Positions 45,284 through 54,499 are shown, counted from the stretch's first letter. The stretch: DNA of 64,000 bases from Uliginosibacterium paludis (GCF_039631355.1 NZ_JBDIVF010000008.1:88740-152739); one strand, 5' to 3'. The notes: generated by a model from the letters alone, not told the origin. Program-made: numbers and translations.

Positions 45284-45310
45284 TTAGCACTCTGCCCTAT
45301 CGAGTGCTAA
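45284..45310. promoter_or_regulatory. Perfect CIRCE element upstream of rpoH (HrcA operator)
   Basis: TTAGCACTC-N9-GAGTGCTAA matches the CIRCE consensus in all 18 positions with the exact 9-base spacer. It is 44 bases upstream of the rpoH start codon. HrcA binding here would repress rpoH. Confidence 0.93.
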
Positions 45311-45344
45311 ACGTGCAAGAGAGTTCCGCTCTTTAACATTCAGA

Positions 45345-45381
45345 AACACAAAACCCCGCCTGAACGGAGTCCAGACGGGGT
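45345..45381 (-). terminator. Terminator of ssb
   Basis: On the minus strand ACCCCGTCT pairs with AGGCGGGGT (one G-T pair, 11-base loop) and TTTTGTGTTT follows. It lies 22 bases after the ssb stop and just upstream of the rpoH regulatory region. Confidence 0.82.
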
Positions 45382-45403
45382 CGGGTGGTCAAGCGGGTAA
45401 GGC

Positions 45404-45937
45404 TCAGAACGGGATGTCGTCGTCGAAATCCCCGAAGCCGCCCGAGGCAGGAGCCTGGGCGGGAGCCGGCGCCTGCCGGGGTGCCTGGGCTGCGGGCCGG
45501 CGCGGCGCCTGCTGGAAGTCATCCCCACCACGCGACTGGTTGTAATCGTCCCCGCCGCCATAGCCACCGCGGGAAGCTCCACCGCCGCCGCCTTCGCCGC
45601 CCTCACGCGAACCAAGCATCTGCATCTGGTCGGCGCGGATTTCAGTGGTGTATTGCTCCACGCCGTCCTTGTTGGTCCACTTGCGGGTACGCAGGCTGCC
45701 CTCGATATAGACCGGCCGCCCCTTCTTCAGGTACTGGCCAGCGATCTCGGCCAGCTTGCCGTTGAAAACCACACGGTGCCATTCGGTAGCTTCCTTCTTC
45801 TCACCGGTCTGGCGATCCTTCCAGGTGTCGGTGGTCGCCACCGTGATCGTGCAGAACGCATCGCCGCTCGGGGCGTAACGCGTTTCGGGGTCGCGCCCCA
45901 GATTGCCAACCAGGATGACCTTGTTTACGGATGCCAT
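45404..45937 (-). CDS. ssb: Single-stranded DNA-binding protein
   Basis: The 177-residue protein has the OB-fold core (residues 1-110: MASVNKVILVGNLGRDPE, WHRVVFNGKLAEIAGQYLKKG, YIEGSLRTRKW), a Gly/Ser/Pro/Gln-rich linker and the acidic tip DFDDDIPF that recruits replication and repair proteins. It binds single-stranded DNA as a tetramer. ATG 45937 has GGAG 7 bases upstream; an in-frame GTG two codons earlier is less likely. It is divergent from uvrA, as in E. coli, but I see no LexA box between them. Confidence 0.96.
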   Translation of the reverse strand: MASVNKVILVGNLGRDPETRYAPSGDAFCTITVATTDTWKDRQTGEKKEATEWHRVVFNGKLAEIAGQYLKKGRPVYIEGSLRTRKWTNKDGVEQYTTEIRADQMQMLGSREGGEGGGGGASRGGYGGGDDYNQSRGGDDFQQAPRRPAAQAPRQAPAPAQAPASGGFGDFDDDIPF

Positions 45938-46134
45938 ATGCACTCTCCTTCGAGAAAACCTGCTCCGTTCTGGCCTTAGGGCGGAGCGGTGACGGTTGAT
46001 CGTGCGCCCCTCGGGCGACAGTGCGCGATGCTACCGCGAACCGCCCGGAATGGGCAGACGGCGCGGAAAATATGCGTGGCCCTGCCCGGACGGCTCGTTA
46101 TATATTGAACGGTTTCCCCTTGGCAGCACGAGCA

Positions 46135-48969
46135 ATGGACTGGATCCACATCCGCGGGGCACGTACCCACAACCTCAAGAATGTCAGCCTCGACATTCCG
46201 CGCAACCGCCTGACCGTCATCACCGGCCTTTCCGGGTCGGGCAAGAGTTCGCTCGCCTTCGATACGCTCTACGCGGAAGGCCAGCGTCGCTATGTGGAAA
46301 GCCTGTCTGCCTACGCCCGCCAGTTCCTGCAACTCATGGAGAAGCCGGATGTCGACCTGATCGAAGGCCTCTCTCCGGCGATCTCGATCGAACAGAAAGC
46401 GACCAGCCACAATCCGCGCTCGACCGTCGGCACGATCACCGAAATCCATGATTACCTGCGCCTGCTCTTCGCGCGTGCCGGCACACCGCACTGCCCGGAG
46501 CACGATCTGCCCCTGATCGCTCATACCGTGTCCCAGATGGTGGATCACGTTCTGGCCTTGCCGGAAGGCACGGCGCTGATGCTCCTTGCCCCGCTCGGGG
46601 CCGCACTGCCCGGCAGCCAGAACGATCTGATCGCGGAACTGCGCGCACAGGGCTTCGTACGGCTGCGGGTCGATGGCAAGGTCTGTGAGATCGACCAGAT
46701 CCCCGAGCTGGATGAGGCAGGGCGACACAGCATTGACGTGGTCGTGGATCGGGTCAAGATCCGCCCCGACTCACGCCAGCGCCTCGCCGAAAGCTTCGAG
46801 ACCGCGCTGGCACACGGGCACGGCCGCGCAGTGGCGGTGGAAATGGAATCCGGTACGGAGCACCCGTTTTCGGCGCTCTATGCTTGCCCGGCATGCGGTT
46901 TTGCCGTTCCCGAACTGGAGCCCCGGCTGTTCTCGTTCAACAACCCCGCGGGCGCCTGCCCAAGCTGTGACGGGCTCGGACACCATGACTTCTTTGATCC
47001 GGCACGTGTTGTCGCTCACCCGGAACTCTCACTCGCAGCGGGCGCCATCCGTGGCTGGGACCGCCGCAACCAGTTCTATTTCCAGATGCTGCAGAGCCTT
47101 GCAGCGTTCTACGAGTTCGAGATCGACGAGCCCTTCCAGTCACTCCCGGAAGCCGTACAGCAAGTGGTTCTCCATGGGTCCGGGCAGCGCGTCATGCCCT
47201 TCCGCTATCTGTCGGAATCCGGGCGTACGGTCACCAAGGAGCACAGCTTCGAAGGCATCATCCCGAACCTGGAACGCCGCCTGAAAGAGACCGACTCGGT
47301 CGCCGTCAAGGAGGAACTCGGCAAGCTGCGCTCGACACGCCCCTGCCCCGAATGCGGCGGCAGTCGTCTGCGCAAGGAAGCGCGCAACGTCCGGATCGGA
47401 ACGAAGTCCCTGCCCGAAATCGGTGCCATGGCGATCCGTGACTGCCAGCAGTATTTCGCCAGCACGCAACTGAGCGGCAACAAGGCTCAGGTGGCCGACA
47501 AGGTCATGCGGGAAATCGCCTCACGGCTGCAATTCCTGATCGACGTGGGTCTGGACTACCTGAGCCTCAATCGCTCGGCCGATACCCTGTCGGGCGGCGA
47601 GGCCCAGCGGATTCGGCTGGCCTCGCAGATCGGCTCCGGCCTCACCGGCGTCATGTACGTGCTTGACGAACCTTCAATCGGCCTGCACCAGCGCGACAAC
47701 GACCGCCTGCTGGCTACGCTGCGCCGGCTGCGGGACATCGGCAATACCGTGATCGTAGTGGAGCACGACGAAGACGCCATCCGAATGGCCGACCACGTCG
47801 TCGACATGGGCCCCGGAGCGGGAGAGCATGGCGGCGAAGTGATCGTCTCGGGCACCCCCGCCGAGGTGGCGGCAAGCCAGGACTCCATTACCGGCGCCTT
47901 CCTCACCGGCAAGCGGAAAATCGAGGTCCCGACGAAACGACTGCGTCCGGATCCAGCCAGAATGCTGCGGCTCGAGGGCGCAACCGGCAATAACCTCAAG
48001 GACGTCACGCTGGAAATCCCGGTCGGGTTGCTGACCTGCATCACCGGTGTATCCGGATCTGGCAAGTCGACCCTGATCAATGACACCCTCTACGCCATCG
48101 CCGCGCGTGACATCCACGGCAGTTCGATCGAGCCTGCACCCTACCGGGCCGTGCATGGCATGGATCACTTCGACAAGATCATCAGCGTCGACCAGGCACC
48201 GATCGGCCGCACTCCGCGCTCCAACCCGGCCACCTATACGGGCCTGCTGACCCCGATCAGGGAACTGCTGTCCGGCGTCCCCGAATCAAGGGCGCGCGGT
48301 TACGGCCCGGGGCGCTTCTCCTTCAACGTGAAAGGCGGACGCTGTGAGGCCTGTCAGGGCGACGGAATGCTTCGCGTGGAAATGCACTTTCTGCCCGACG
48401 TTTTCGTTCCCTGTGACGTGTGTCACGGCAAGCGCTACAACCGGGAAACCCTCGAAATCCGCTACAAGGGACAGTCAATCGCCGACATCCTGGACATGAC
48501 AGTGGAAGAAGCACAGCGCTTCTTCGAAGCCGTACCGGGCGTCTCGCGGAAGCTAGACACGCTCATGGAGGTCGGGCTCGGCTACATCCGTCTGGGACAG
48601 AGCGCCACGACACTCTCGGGCGGCGAAGCACAGCGCGTAAAACTGGCGCTCGAGCTCTCGAAGCGAGATACCGGACGCACGCTCTACATCCTGGACGAGC
48701 CCACCACCGGCCTGCACTTCCATGACATCGAGCTCCTGCTTCAGGTACTCGACCGCTTGCGCGCTCACGGCAATACCATCGTTGTCATCGAGCACAACCT
48801 TGACGTGATCAAGACCGCAGACTGGCTCGTCGACCTGGGCCCTGAAGGCGGGGCGGGCGGCGGCCGCATCCTGGCCGCCGGGACTCCGGAGGCGCTGAGT
48901 CAACATCCGGAGAGTCATACCGGACGCTACCTCGCGCCTTTCCTGTCGTCAGCAAAGACAAACCAATAA
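46135..48969 (+). CDS. uvrA: Excinuclease ABC subunit A (UvrA)
   Basis: The 944-residue protein is the damage-recognition ATPase of nucleotide excision repair. It carries two ABC ATPase modules: Walker A GLSGSGKSS near residue 30 and GVSGSGKST near 640, with ABC signatures LSGGEAQRIRLA and LSGGEAQRVKLA and Walker B VLDEPSIGLH and ILDEPTTGLH. Zinc-finger cysteine pairs are visible in CPACG/CPSCDG, and in CEACQGDG/CDVCHGKRYN. Start ATG 46135 (MDWIHIRGA) matches the family; the frame is open upstream to 46021 without homology. A TATATT sequence about 30 bases upstream is a possible -10. Confidence 0.97.
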   Translation: MDWIHIRGARTHNLKNVSLDIPRNRLTVITGLSGSGKSSLAFDTLYAEGQRRYVESLSAYARQFLQLMEKPDVDLIEGLSPAISIEQKATSHNPRSTVGTITEIHDYLRLLFARAGTPHCPEHDLPLIAHTVSQMVDHVLALPEGTALMLLAPLGAALPGSQNDLIAELRAQGFVRLRVDGKVCEIDQIPELDEAGRHSIDVVVDRVKIRPDSRQRLAESFETALAHGHGRAVAVEMESGTEHPFSALYACPACGFAVPELEPRLFSFNNPAGACPSCDGLGHHDFFDPARVVAHPELSLAAGAIRGWDRRNQFYFQMLQSLAAFYEFEIDEPFQSLPEAVQQVVLHGSGQRVMPFRYLSESGRTVTKEHSFEGIIPNLERRLKETDSVAVKEELGKLRSTRPCPECGGSRLRKEARNVRIGTKSLPEIGAMAIRDCQQYFASTQLSGNKAQVADKVMREIASRLQFLIDVGLDYLSLNRSADTLSGGEAQRIRLASQIGSGLTGVMYVLDEPSIGLHQRDNDRLLATLRRLRDIGNTVIVVEHDEDAIRMADHVVDMGPGAGEHGGEVIVSGTPAEVAASQDSITGAFLTGKRKIEVPTKRLRPDPARMLRLEGATGNNLKDVTLEIPVGLLTCITGVSGSGKSTLINDTLYAIAARDIHGSSIEPAPYRAVHGMDHFDKIISVDQAPIGRTPRSNPATYTGLLTPIRELLSGVPESRARGYGPGRFSFNVKGGRCEACQGDGMLRVEMHFLPDVFVPCDVCHGKRYNRETLEIRYKGQSIADILDMTVEEAQRFFEAVPGVSRKLDTLMEVGLGYIRLGQSATTLSGGEAQRVKLALELSKRDTGRTLYILDEPTTGLHFHDIELLLQVLDRLRAHGNTIVVIEHNLDVIKTADWLVDLGPEGGAGGGRILAAGTPEALSQHPESHTGRYLAPFLSSAKTNQ

Positions 48970-49401
48970 GACTCCGCTCACCCGGCCGACCGAAGCCGGG
49001 TTCTCCGGACGAGCATGTTATCGGCGCAGGGGCCCGAAGAAGCACAGTGACGAACCGTCATCTCAACCCAGGCAATTGGGCCGCGCCGGCTCGTCGAAAC
49101 AACGCGAATGAATAAAGCGGCCTCAGTTGAGCCGCCGTGCCGGTCCGCCTGGGCGCACCACAACACACGCGACCGTCAGTCAAGGATGGCCAGTCAGGAT
49201 ACAAGCACGTCCGCGAACGCCCTGCCTGATACGCCCTGAACCATGCCGCTTGTGATTTTCATGGACGGAGCCCCGAAAACGCCGGACAACGGGCGATGCA
49301 CAATCCCCAAGCCGTCATCAGGTGCAAGCCAATGGCGCGCCACGCGGCAACTCGAAACCGGCAAACGCCCGGACTGCGGAGACTTTCCTGTGCCAGACAA
49401 G
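48970..49401. other. Intergenic region between uvrA and the ribosomal cluster
   Basis: These 432 bases separate the converging uvrA gene and ribosomal operon. A CCCGGC/GCCGGG hairpin at 48981-49000, 11 bases after the uvrA stop, lacks a T tract. The remaining bases hold no supported gene, tRNA or repeat. Confidence 0.5.
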
Positions 49402-49429
49402 AAAAAACCCGCTCTAGGGCGGGTTTTTT
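49402..49429. terminator. Symmetric bidirectional terminator after rplQ
   Basis: AAAAAACCCGC / GCGGGTTTTTT is a perfect 11-base inverted repeat with a 6-base loop, giving a T tract on both strands. It ends the ribosomal cluster on the minus strand 17 bases after rplQ and could stop uvrA read-through on the plus strand. Confidence 0.93.
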
Positions 49430-49446
49430 CTGAGGCGCCGGGCAGC

Positions 49447-49833
49447 TTATTCAGCAGCAACAGCTTCGGCCGTTTCCGGTCGGTCCAGCAGCTCGACATA
49501 AGCCATCGGAGCATTGTCGCCAACACGGAAGCCACACTTCAGGATACGCAGGTAGCCACCATTCCTGGAGGCGAAACGCGGACCGAGTTCGTTGAAAACC
49601 TTCAGCACCATTTCGCGATCGCGCAGGCGGGCAAACGCCAGACGATGATTCGCGAGAGACGGGTTCTTGCCGAGAGTGATCAGCGGCTCCACCACGCGGC
49701 GCAATTCCTTGGCCTTGGGCAGAGTGGTTTTGATGACTTCGTGACGCAGCAGTGCGTTCGAAAGATTCTGCAGCAGAGCCTTGCGGTGGGCGCTGGTGCG
49801 GTTGAGCTTGCGGAGGCCGTTACCGTGACGCAT
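49447..49833 (-). CDS. rplQ: 50S ribosomal protein L17
   Basis: The 128-residue protein starts MRHGNGLRKLNRTSAHRKAL, the L17 signature, and includes ALLRHEVIKTTLPKAKELRR. It binds 23S rRNA in the large subunit. It is the last gene of the alpha operon, 26 bases after rpoA, and is followed by a strong symmetric terminator. The C-terminal tail ETAEAVAAE is slightly longer than in E. coli. Confidence 0.97.
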   Translation of the reverse strand: MRHGNGLRKLNRTSAHRKALLQNLSNALLRHEVIKTTLPKAKELRRVVEPLITLGKNPSLANHRLAFARLRDREMVLKVFNELGPRFASRNGGYLRILKCGFRVGDNAPMAYVELLDRPETAEAVAAE

Positions 49834-49859
49834 TTTCGTTATTCCCTATTGCTTGCAGC

Positions 49860-50840
49860 TCAGACGGTCTTCTCAAGACCAGCCGGCGGCCAGTTTTCCA
49901 GTTTCATGCCCAGCGTGAGACCACGCGAAGCGAGCACATCCTTGATTTCGTTCAGCGACTTGCGACCCAGGTTCGGGGTCTTGAGCAACTCGGTTTCAGT
50001 ACGCTGAATGAGGTCGCCGATGTAGTAAATGTTTTCTGCCTTGAGGCAGTTCGCCGAGCGAACGGTCAACTCAAGATCATCCACCGGACGCATCAGGATC
50101 GGATCGATCTGAGGCGCCTTGGGCTCGGCAGCAGCCACCGGCGTGCCTTCGAGGTCGGCGAATACCGACAGTTGATCCATCAGCACGCGAGCGGCAAACC
50201 GGATGGACTCTTCAGGATCAACAGCGCCGTTGGTTTCGATATCGATCACCAGACGGTCCAGGTCGGTACGCTGCTCAACGCGAGCGCTTTCGACTTGATA
50301 GCTCACGCGACGCACCGGGCTGAACGACGCATCGAGAACAATACGACCGATGACCTTGTTGTCACCGTTCAGCGGGCGCACATTGCCAGGCACATAGCCC
50401 CGGCCCTGCTCGACCTTGATCTGCATGTCCAGCTTGCCGCCGGGAGCCAGATGCGCGATGACGTGGTCCGGATTGATGATCTCGACGTCGTGAGTGACTT
50501 CGATATCGGAAGCCTTGACCACGCCTTCACCGGATTTCGACAAGCGCAGCGTTGCTTCGGAGCGATTGTGCAGCTTGAGCACGACACCCTTCAGATTCAG
50601 CAGGATGTCGACCACGTCTTCACGCACGCCGTCGAGCGTAGAGTACTCGTGGAGTACTCCTTCGATCGACACTTCGGTCGGAGCGTACCCCGGCAGCGAA
50701 GAGAGCAGGATGCGGCGCAGCGCGTTACCCAAGGTGTGCCCGTAACCACGCTCGAAGGGCTCCATCACCACAACGGCATGAACCGGGGAGATGCTCTGCA
50801 CATCGATAATGCGGGGTTTCAGGAGGCTATTACTCTGCAT
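49860..50840 (-). CDS. rpoA: DNA-directed RNA polymerase alpha subunit
   Basis: The 326-residue protein has the assembly domain (residues about 1-235; EPFERGYGHTLGNALRRILLSSLPG binds beta and beta-prime) and the C-terminal domain (about 250-326; LTVRSANCLKAENIYYIGDLIQ, NLGRKSLNEIKDVL) that contacts UP elements and activators. It lies between rpsD and rplQ in the standard alpha operon order, 38 bases after rpsD. Length is close to the E. coli subunit (329). Confidence 0.98.
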   Translation of the reverse strand: MQSNSLLKPRIIDVQSISPVHAVVVMEPFERGYGHTLGNALRRILLSSLPGYAPTEVSIEGVLHEYSTLDGVREDVVDILLNLKGVVLKLHNRSEATLRLSKSGEGVVKASDIEVTHDVEIINPDHVIAHLAPGGKLDMQIKVEQGRGYVPGNVRPLNGDNKVIGRIVLDASFSPVRRVSYQVESARVEQRTDLDRLVIDIETNGAVDPEESIRFAARVLMDQLSVFADLEGTPVAAAEPKAPQIDPILMRPVDDLELTVRSANCLKAENIYYIGDLIQRTETELLKTPNLGRKSLNEIKDVLASRGLTLGMKLENWPPAGLEKTV

Positions 50841-50878
50841 GTCCTATCCTTGTCACGTTTGAACTGCATGAACCCGCA

Positions 50879-51508
50879 TTAACGCGAGTACAGTTCGACA
50901 ACCAGACTCTCGTTGATGGTCGAGGGAAGCTCTGCGCGTTGCGGGTAAGCCTTGAAGGTACCCTTTGCTTCCTTGGCATCCACTTCCAGCCACTCGGGGA
51001 AACCACGACCTTCAGCAGCCTGGAGGGCAGCCTTGGTACGCAGATGCGCACGAGCACCTTCTGCCAGGGAAACGACGTCGCCAGGCTGAAGCGCATAGGA
51101 CGGAATGTTCACACGCTTGCCATTGACCAGCACGCCGTTGTGACGAACCACCTGACGAGCCTCGGCGCGCGAACCACCAAAACCCATGCGGAACGCCACT
51201 GCATCGAGACGACCTTCGAGCAGCTGCAGCATGTTTTCGCCGGTTTGACCCTTGCGACGATCGGCCTCTGCGTAGATCTTGCGGAACTGACGCTCCAGAA
51301 CCCCGTAGATACGGCGGATCTTTTGCTTTTCACGCAGTTGCTGACCGTAACCGGACAGACGCTGACCAGACTTCTGACCGTGTTGGCCAGGCGCATACGA
51401 ACGACGTTCGATCGCGCACTTGTCGGTAAAACACTTTTCGGCCTTCAGAAACAGCTTCTCACCTTCACGGCGACACTGACGGCACTTGGGATCGAGATTG
51501 CGAGCCAC
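50879..51508 (-). CDS. rpsD: 30S ribosomal protein S4
   Basis: The 209-residue protein starts MARNLDPKCRQCRREGEKLFL and carries an S4 RNA-binding domain (RLDAVAFRMGFGGSRAEARQVVRHNGVLVNGKRVNIPSY region). It nucleates 30S assembly on 16S rRNA; in E. coli S4 also represses its own operon. Two N-terminal cysteines (CRQC) and another downstream could form the zinc site found in some S4 proteins. It follows rpsK by 15 bases. Confidence 0.97.
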   Translation of the reverse strand: MARNLDPKCRQCRREGEKLFLKAEKCFTDKCAIERRSYAPGQHGQKSGQRLSGYGQQLREKQKIRRIYGVLERQFRKIYAEADRRKGQTGENMLQLLEGRLDAVAFRMGFGGSRAEARQVVRHNGVLVNGKRVNIPSYALQPGDVVSLAEGARAHLRTKAALQAAEGRGFPEWLEVDAKEAKGTFKAYPQRAELPSTINESLVVELYSR

Positions 51509-51523
51509 GTTCTTCTACTCCTG

Positions 51524-51913
51524 TTAGATGCGGCGACGCTTCGGCGGACGGCAGCCGTTATGCGGCACGGGGGTAATATCGGTAATCGACGTGATCTTGA
51601 GGCCCAGCGCGTTCAAAGCACGAACGGCAGACTCACGACCCGGACCCGGACCCTTGATGCGCACTTCCAGATTCTTCACGCCACATTCCTGGGCAGCCTT
51701 GCCAGCTGCCTCGGCAGCCACCTGGGCCGCAAACGGAGTGCTCTTGCGGGAGCCTTTGAAGCCCGCACCACCCGAGGTTGCCCACGACAGTGCGTTGCCT
51801 TGACGATCGGTAATCGTCACGATGGTGTTGTTGAAGGACGCATGGATATGCGCAATACCTTCAGCAACGTTCTTTTTTACTTTTTTGCGAATTTTCGCAG
51901 CAGTCTTTGCCAT
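51524..51913 (-). CDS. rpsK: 30S ribosomal protein S11
   Basis: The 129-residue protein has a basic N-terminal tail (KIRKKVKKN) and the S11 core IAHIHASFNNTIVTITDRQGNAL, ending NGCRPPKRRRI. It sits on the platform of the small subunit near the mRNA exit path. It lies 13 bases after rpsM and 15 before rpsD, in normal alpha-operon order. Confidence 0.98.
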   Translation of the reverse strand: MAKTAAKIRKKVKKNVAEGIAHIHASFNNTIVTITDRQGNALSWATSGGAGFKGSRKSTPFAAQVAAEAAGKAAQECGVKNLEVRIKGPGPGRESAVRALNALGLKITSITDITPVPHNGCRPPKRRRI

Positions 51914-51926
51914 GATCTACCTCAGA

Positions 51927-52289
51927 TTACTTCTTGCCAGCCATCGTCTTGCGCGGCCCCTTGCGGGTACGGGCATTGGTGCGCGTACGTTGGCCGCGCA
52001 CAGGCAGACCACGACGATGACGCACACCACGATAGCAGCCAAGGTCCATCAGACGCTTGACATTCATGGTGATCTCGCGACGCAAGTCACCTTCTACGGT
52101 GTACTTGCCCACTTCCTCGCGCAGACGATCCATCTGCTCTTCGGTGAGATCTTTCATCTTGGCGCTACGGGCAACGCCCGCAACATCACAGATTTTCTGG
52201 GCACGCGTACGGCCGATGCCATAAATGGCAGTCAGCGCAATTTCAGCGTGTTTGTGATTCGGAATATTGACACCAGCAATACGGGCCAT
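51927..52289 (-). CDS. rpsM: 30S ribosomal protein S13
   Basis: The 120-residue protein starts MARIAGVNIPNHKHAEIALT and ends in the basic tail RKGPRKTMAGKK that reaches tRNA at the P site; RGLPVRGQRTRTNARTRKG is the family signature. It contacts L5 across the subunit bridge. First of the alpha operon genes, 62 bases after rpmJ; no separate promoter was recognised in that gap. Confidence 0.98.
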   Translation of the reverse strand: MARIAGVNIPNHKHAEIALTAIYGIGRTRAQKICDVAGVARSAKMKDLTEEQMDRLREEVGKYTVEGDLRREITMNVKRLMDLGCYRGVRHRRGLPVRGQRTRTNARTRKGPRKTMAGKK

Positions 52290-52351
52290 GAACTTACCCT
52301 TTTATCGCGGAAAAGCGAAACGCATAAGTTTAAAGAAAACGGGGCTCAAAA

Positions 52352-52465
52352 TCAACCCTGACGCTGTTTGTGACGCGGATCTTCACAGATCACACGAACC
52401 ACGCCCTTGCGACGGATGATCTTGCACTTGCGGCAGATCCGCTTAACAGAAGCTTGTACTCTCAT
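52352..52465 (-). CDS. rpmJ: 50S ribosomal protein L36
   Basis: This 37-codon gene reads MRVQASVKRICRKCKIIRRK and ends RHKQRQG. The zinc ribbon residues Cys11, Cys14, Cys27 and His32 are all present, so this is the zinc-containing form. It follows infA by 26 bases and precedes rpsM, which is its usual place at the end of the spc part of the cluster. Confidence 0.96.
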   Translation of the reverse strand: MRVQASVKRICRKCKIIRRKGVVRVICEDPRHKQRQG

Positions 52466-52491
52466 TTCTGACTCCTAATAACCGTTCCGTC

Positions 52492-52710
52492 TTACTTCGA
52501 GCGGAATGTGATACGTCCCTTGCTCAGGTCGTACGGCGTAAGCTGCACAGTGACCTTGTCGCCAGGGAGAATGCGGATGTAATGCATCCGCATCTTTCCT
52601 GAAATATGGCCCAGGACGATATGGCCGTTTTCCAGTTTTACCCTGAATGTTGCGTTAGGCAGAGTTTCGATGACCTCGCCTTGAAACTCGATGACATCTT
52701 CCTTCGACAT
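52492..52710 (-). CDS. infA: Translation initiation factor IF-1
   Basis: The 72-residue OB-fold protein reads SKEDVIEFQGEVIETLPNA at its start and includes GHISGKMRMHYIRILPGDKV. IF-1 binds the A site of the 30S subunit during initiation. It lies between secY (9 bases) and rpmJ, an arrangement seen in many beta-proteobacteria and Gram-positives but not E. coli, where infA is elsewhere. Some betaproteobacteria carry a second infA; none is visible here. Confidence 0.97.
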   Translation of the reverse strand: MSKEDVIEFQGEVIETLPNATFRVKLENGHIVLGHISGKMRMHYIRILPGDKVTVQLTPYDLSKGRITFRSK

Positions 52711-52719
52711 AGCGCTTGC

Positions 52720-54045
52720 TTAACGGGGCAACGCCCCACTGCCCTTGAAATTCGCCTTCTTCAGAAGACTTTCATACTGGTGTGACATGACGTAAGCCTG
52801 AACCTGCGCCATAAAATCCATCGTCACGACCACGATGATCAGCAGTGACGTCCCGCCGAAATAGAACGGAACCTGCCACTTCAGAATCAGGAACTCGGGC
52901 AGCAGACAGACCAGCGTGACATAGGCAGCTCCAATCAGCGTCAGACGCATCAGGATCTTGTCGATGTAACGCGCAGTCTGTTCGCCAGGACGAATCCCGG
53001 GGACAAACGCTCCACTCTTCTTAAGGTTGTCCGCCGTTTCCTTCGAATTGAAAACGAGCGCCGTGTAGAAGAAGCAGAAGAAAATGATCGCACCACAGTA
53101 AAGCAGTGTGTAGATCGGTTGACCGGGCGACAAGGTTGCAGCGATATCCTTGAGCCAACGCATGCTGTCAGACGATCCGAACCATTGCGCAGCAGTGGCC
53201 GGGAAAAGAATGATCGAAGACGCGAAGATCGGAGGAATTACGCCCGACATGTTGAGCTTCAAGGGCAGATGGGAACTTTGCCCACCATAGATCTTGTTGC
53301 CAACCTGTCTCTTCGCGTAATTGACCAGAATCTTGCGCTGACCACGCTCCACATAGACAACAAACGCCGTAACCAGAACAATCAGTGCGCAAATCACCAA
53401 AGCCGACAAGGGGTGAATGGCCCCTGTCCTGACGAGCTCAAGCAGGCCACCAATCGAGCCTGGCAAGCCAGACGCGATACCCGCGAAAATCAGAATGGAA
53501 ATGCCATTGCCGATCCCGCGTTCGGTAATCTGCTCCCCGAGCCACATCATGAACATCGTCCCAGTGACCAGCGTCGACACCGCCGTAATGCGGAACAGAA
53601 TGCCAGGATCGAGCACCAGATTAGGCTGCTGCTCAAGCATCATCGAAATGCCGACCGACTGAAACAACGCCAGACCAACCGTGCCATACCGGGTGTATTG
53701 GGTGATCTTGCGACGCCCTGCCTCACCTTCCTTCTTCAACGCTTCAAGCTGCGGAGAAGCAATCGACATCAACTGCATGATGATCGACGCGGAAATGTAC
53801 GGCATGATGCCCAGCGCGAAGATGGTGAATCGCGACAGGGCACCACCCGAAAACAGGTTGAACACCCCGAGAATGCCCGTCTTTTGCGATTCGAACAGTT
53901 TGGCAAGCTCAACAGGATCAATCCCGGGAACGGGAATATGAGCCCCGATCCGGTAGACCACCAAGGCTCCAAGAAGGAACCAGAGGCGACGCTTGAGATC
54001 CGCAAACTTGCCTGACTTACCTAACACTGGCGATTGAGTGGCCAC
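52720..54045 (-). CDS. secY: Preprotein translocase subunit SecY
   Basis: The 441-residue protein has ten transmembrane helices and forms the protein-conducting channel with SecE and SecG. Visible signatures are HIPVPGIDP in the plug region, GGALSRFTIFALGIMPYISASIIMQL, GIGNGISILIFAGI and the cytoplasmic loop YAKRQVGNKIYGGQSSHLPLKLN with the SecA/ribosome contact, plus FVPGIRPGEQTARY. It follows rplO by 18 bases and precedes infA by 9. Confidence 0.98.
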   Translation of the reverse strand: MATQSPVLGKSGKFADLKRRLWFLLGALVVYRIGAHIPVPGIDPVELAKLFESQKTGILGVFNLFSGGALSRFTIFALGIMPYISASIIMQLMSIASPQLEALKKEGEAGRRKITQYTRYGTVGLALFQSVGISMMLEQQPNLVLDPGILFRITAVSTLVTGTMFMMWLGEQITERGIGNGISILIFAGIASGLPGSIGGLLELVRTGAIHPLSALVICALIVLVTAFVVYVERGQRKILVNYAKRQVGNKIYGGQSSHLPLKLNMSGVIPPIFASSIILFPATAAQWFGSSDSMRWLKDIAATLSPGQPIYTLLYCGAIIFFCFFYTALVFNSKETADNLKKSGAFVPGIRPGEQTARYIDKILMRLTLIGAAYVTLVCLLPEFLILKWQVPFYFGGTSLLIIVVVTMDFMAQVQAYVMSHQYESLLKKANFKGSGALPR

Positions 54046-54063
54046 GTAGATACCCTGTTCTGA

Positions 54064-54498
54064 TTACTCGGCGATGGAGCCGCCAGCAGCCTCGATGGCA
54101 GCACGAGCGCCCTTGGTTGCACCAATACCGCGCAAAACAACCTTGCGGCCGATTTCACCGGACAGGATCACCTTGGCCGAGAGTGCTTCGATGGCGATGA
54201 TCCCAGCCTGCTTGAGGGAAAGAAGATCAATCTCATCAATCGGCAACGCGGCGATTTCGCTCAGGCGAACCTCTGCATTGCGCGCGGCGGTCAGCGAAAC
54301 AAAACCACGCTTCGGCAAGCGACGTTGCAGCGGCATTTGACCGCCTTCAAAACCGACCTTGTGGAAACCACCGGCACGCGACTTCTGACCCTTGTGACCG
54401 CGACCGCAGGTCTTGCCCAGGCCGGAGCCGATACCACGCCCCACGCGACGACGGGCCTTCTTGGAACCCTCACCGGGTTGCAGCTTGTTCAGTTCCAT
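54064..54498 (-). CDS. rplO: 50S ribosomal protein L15
   Basis: The 144-residue protein starts MELNKLQPGEGSKKARRRVGRG and has the Gly/Arg/Lys-rich N-terminal extension (GLGKTCGRGHKGQKSRAGG) that penetrates 23S rRNA. The globular C-terminal part ends GAKGARAAIEAAGGSIAE. It begins 1 base after rpmD and precedes secY by 18 bases. Confidence 0.98.
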   Translation of the reverse strand: MELNKLQPGEGSKKARRRVGRGIGSGLGKTCGRGHKGQKSRAGGFHKVGFEGGQMPLQRRLPKRGFVSLTAARNAEVRLSEIAALPIDEIDLLSLKQAGIIAIEALSAKVILSGEIGRKVVLRGIGATKGARAAIEAAGGSIAE

Positions 54499-54499
54499 T

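Noticed and set aside
45938..46134. Possible LexA box between ssb and uvrA
   Set aside because: E. coli has an SOS box here, but no CTGT-N8-ACAG or close variant was found.
49194..49535. A 113-codon minus-strand frame between uvrA and rplQ
   Set aside because: It covers the terminator and the end of rplQ, with no ribosome-binding site or homology.
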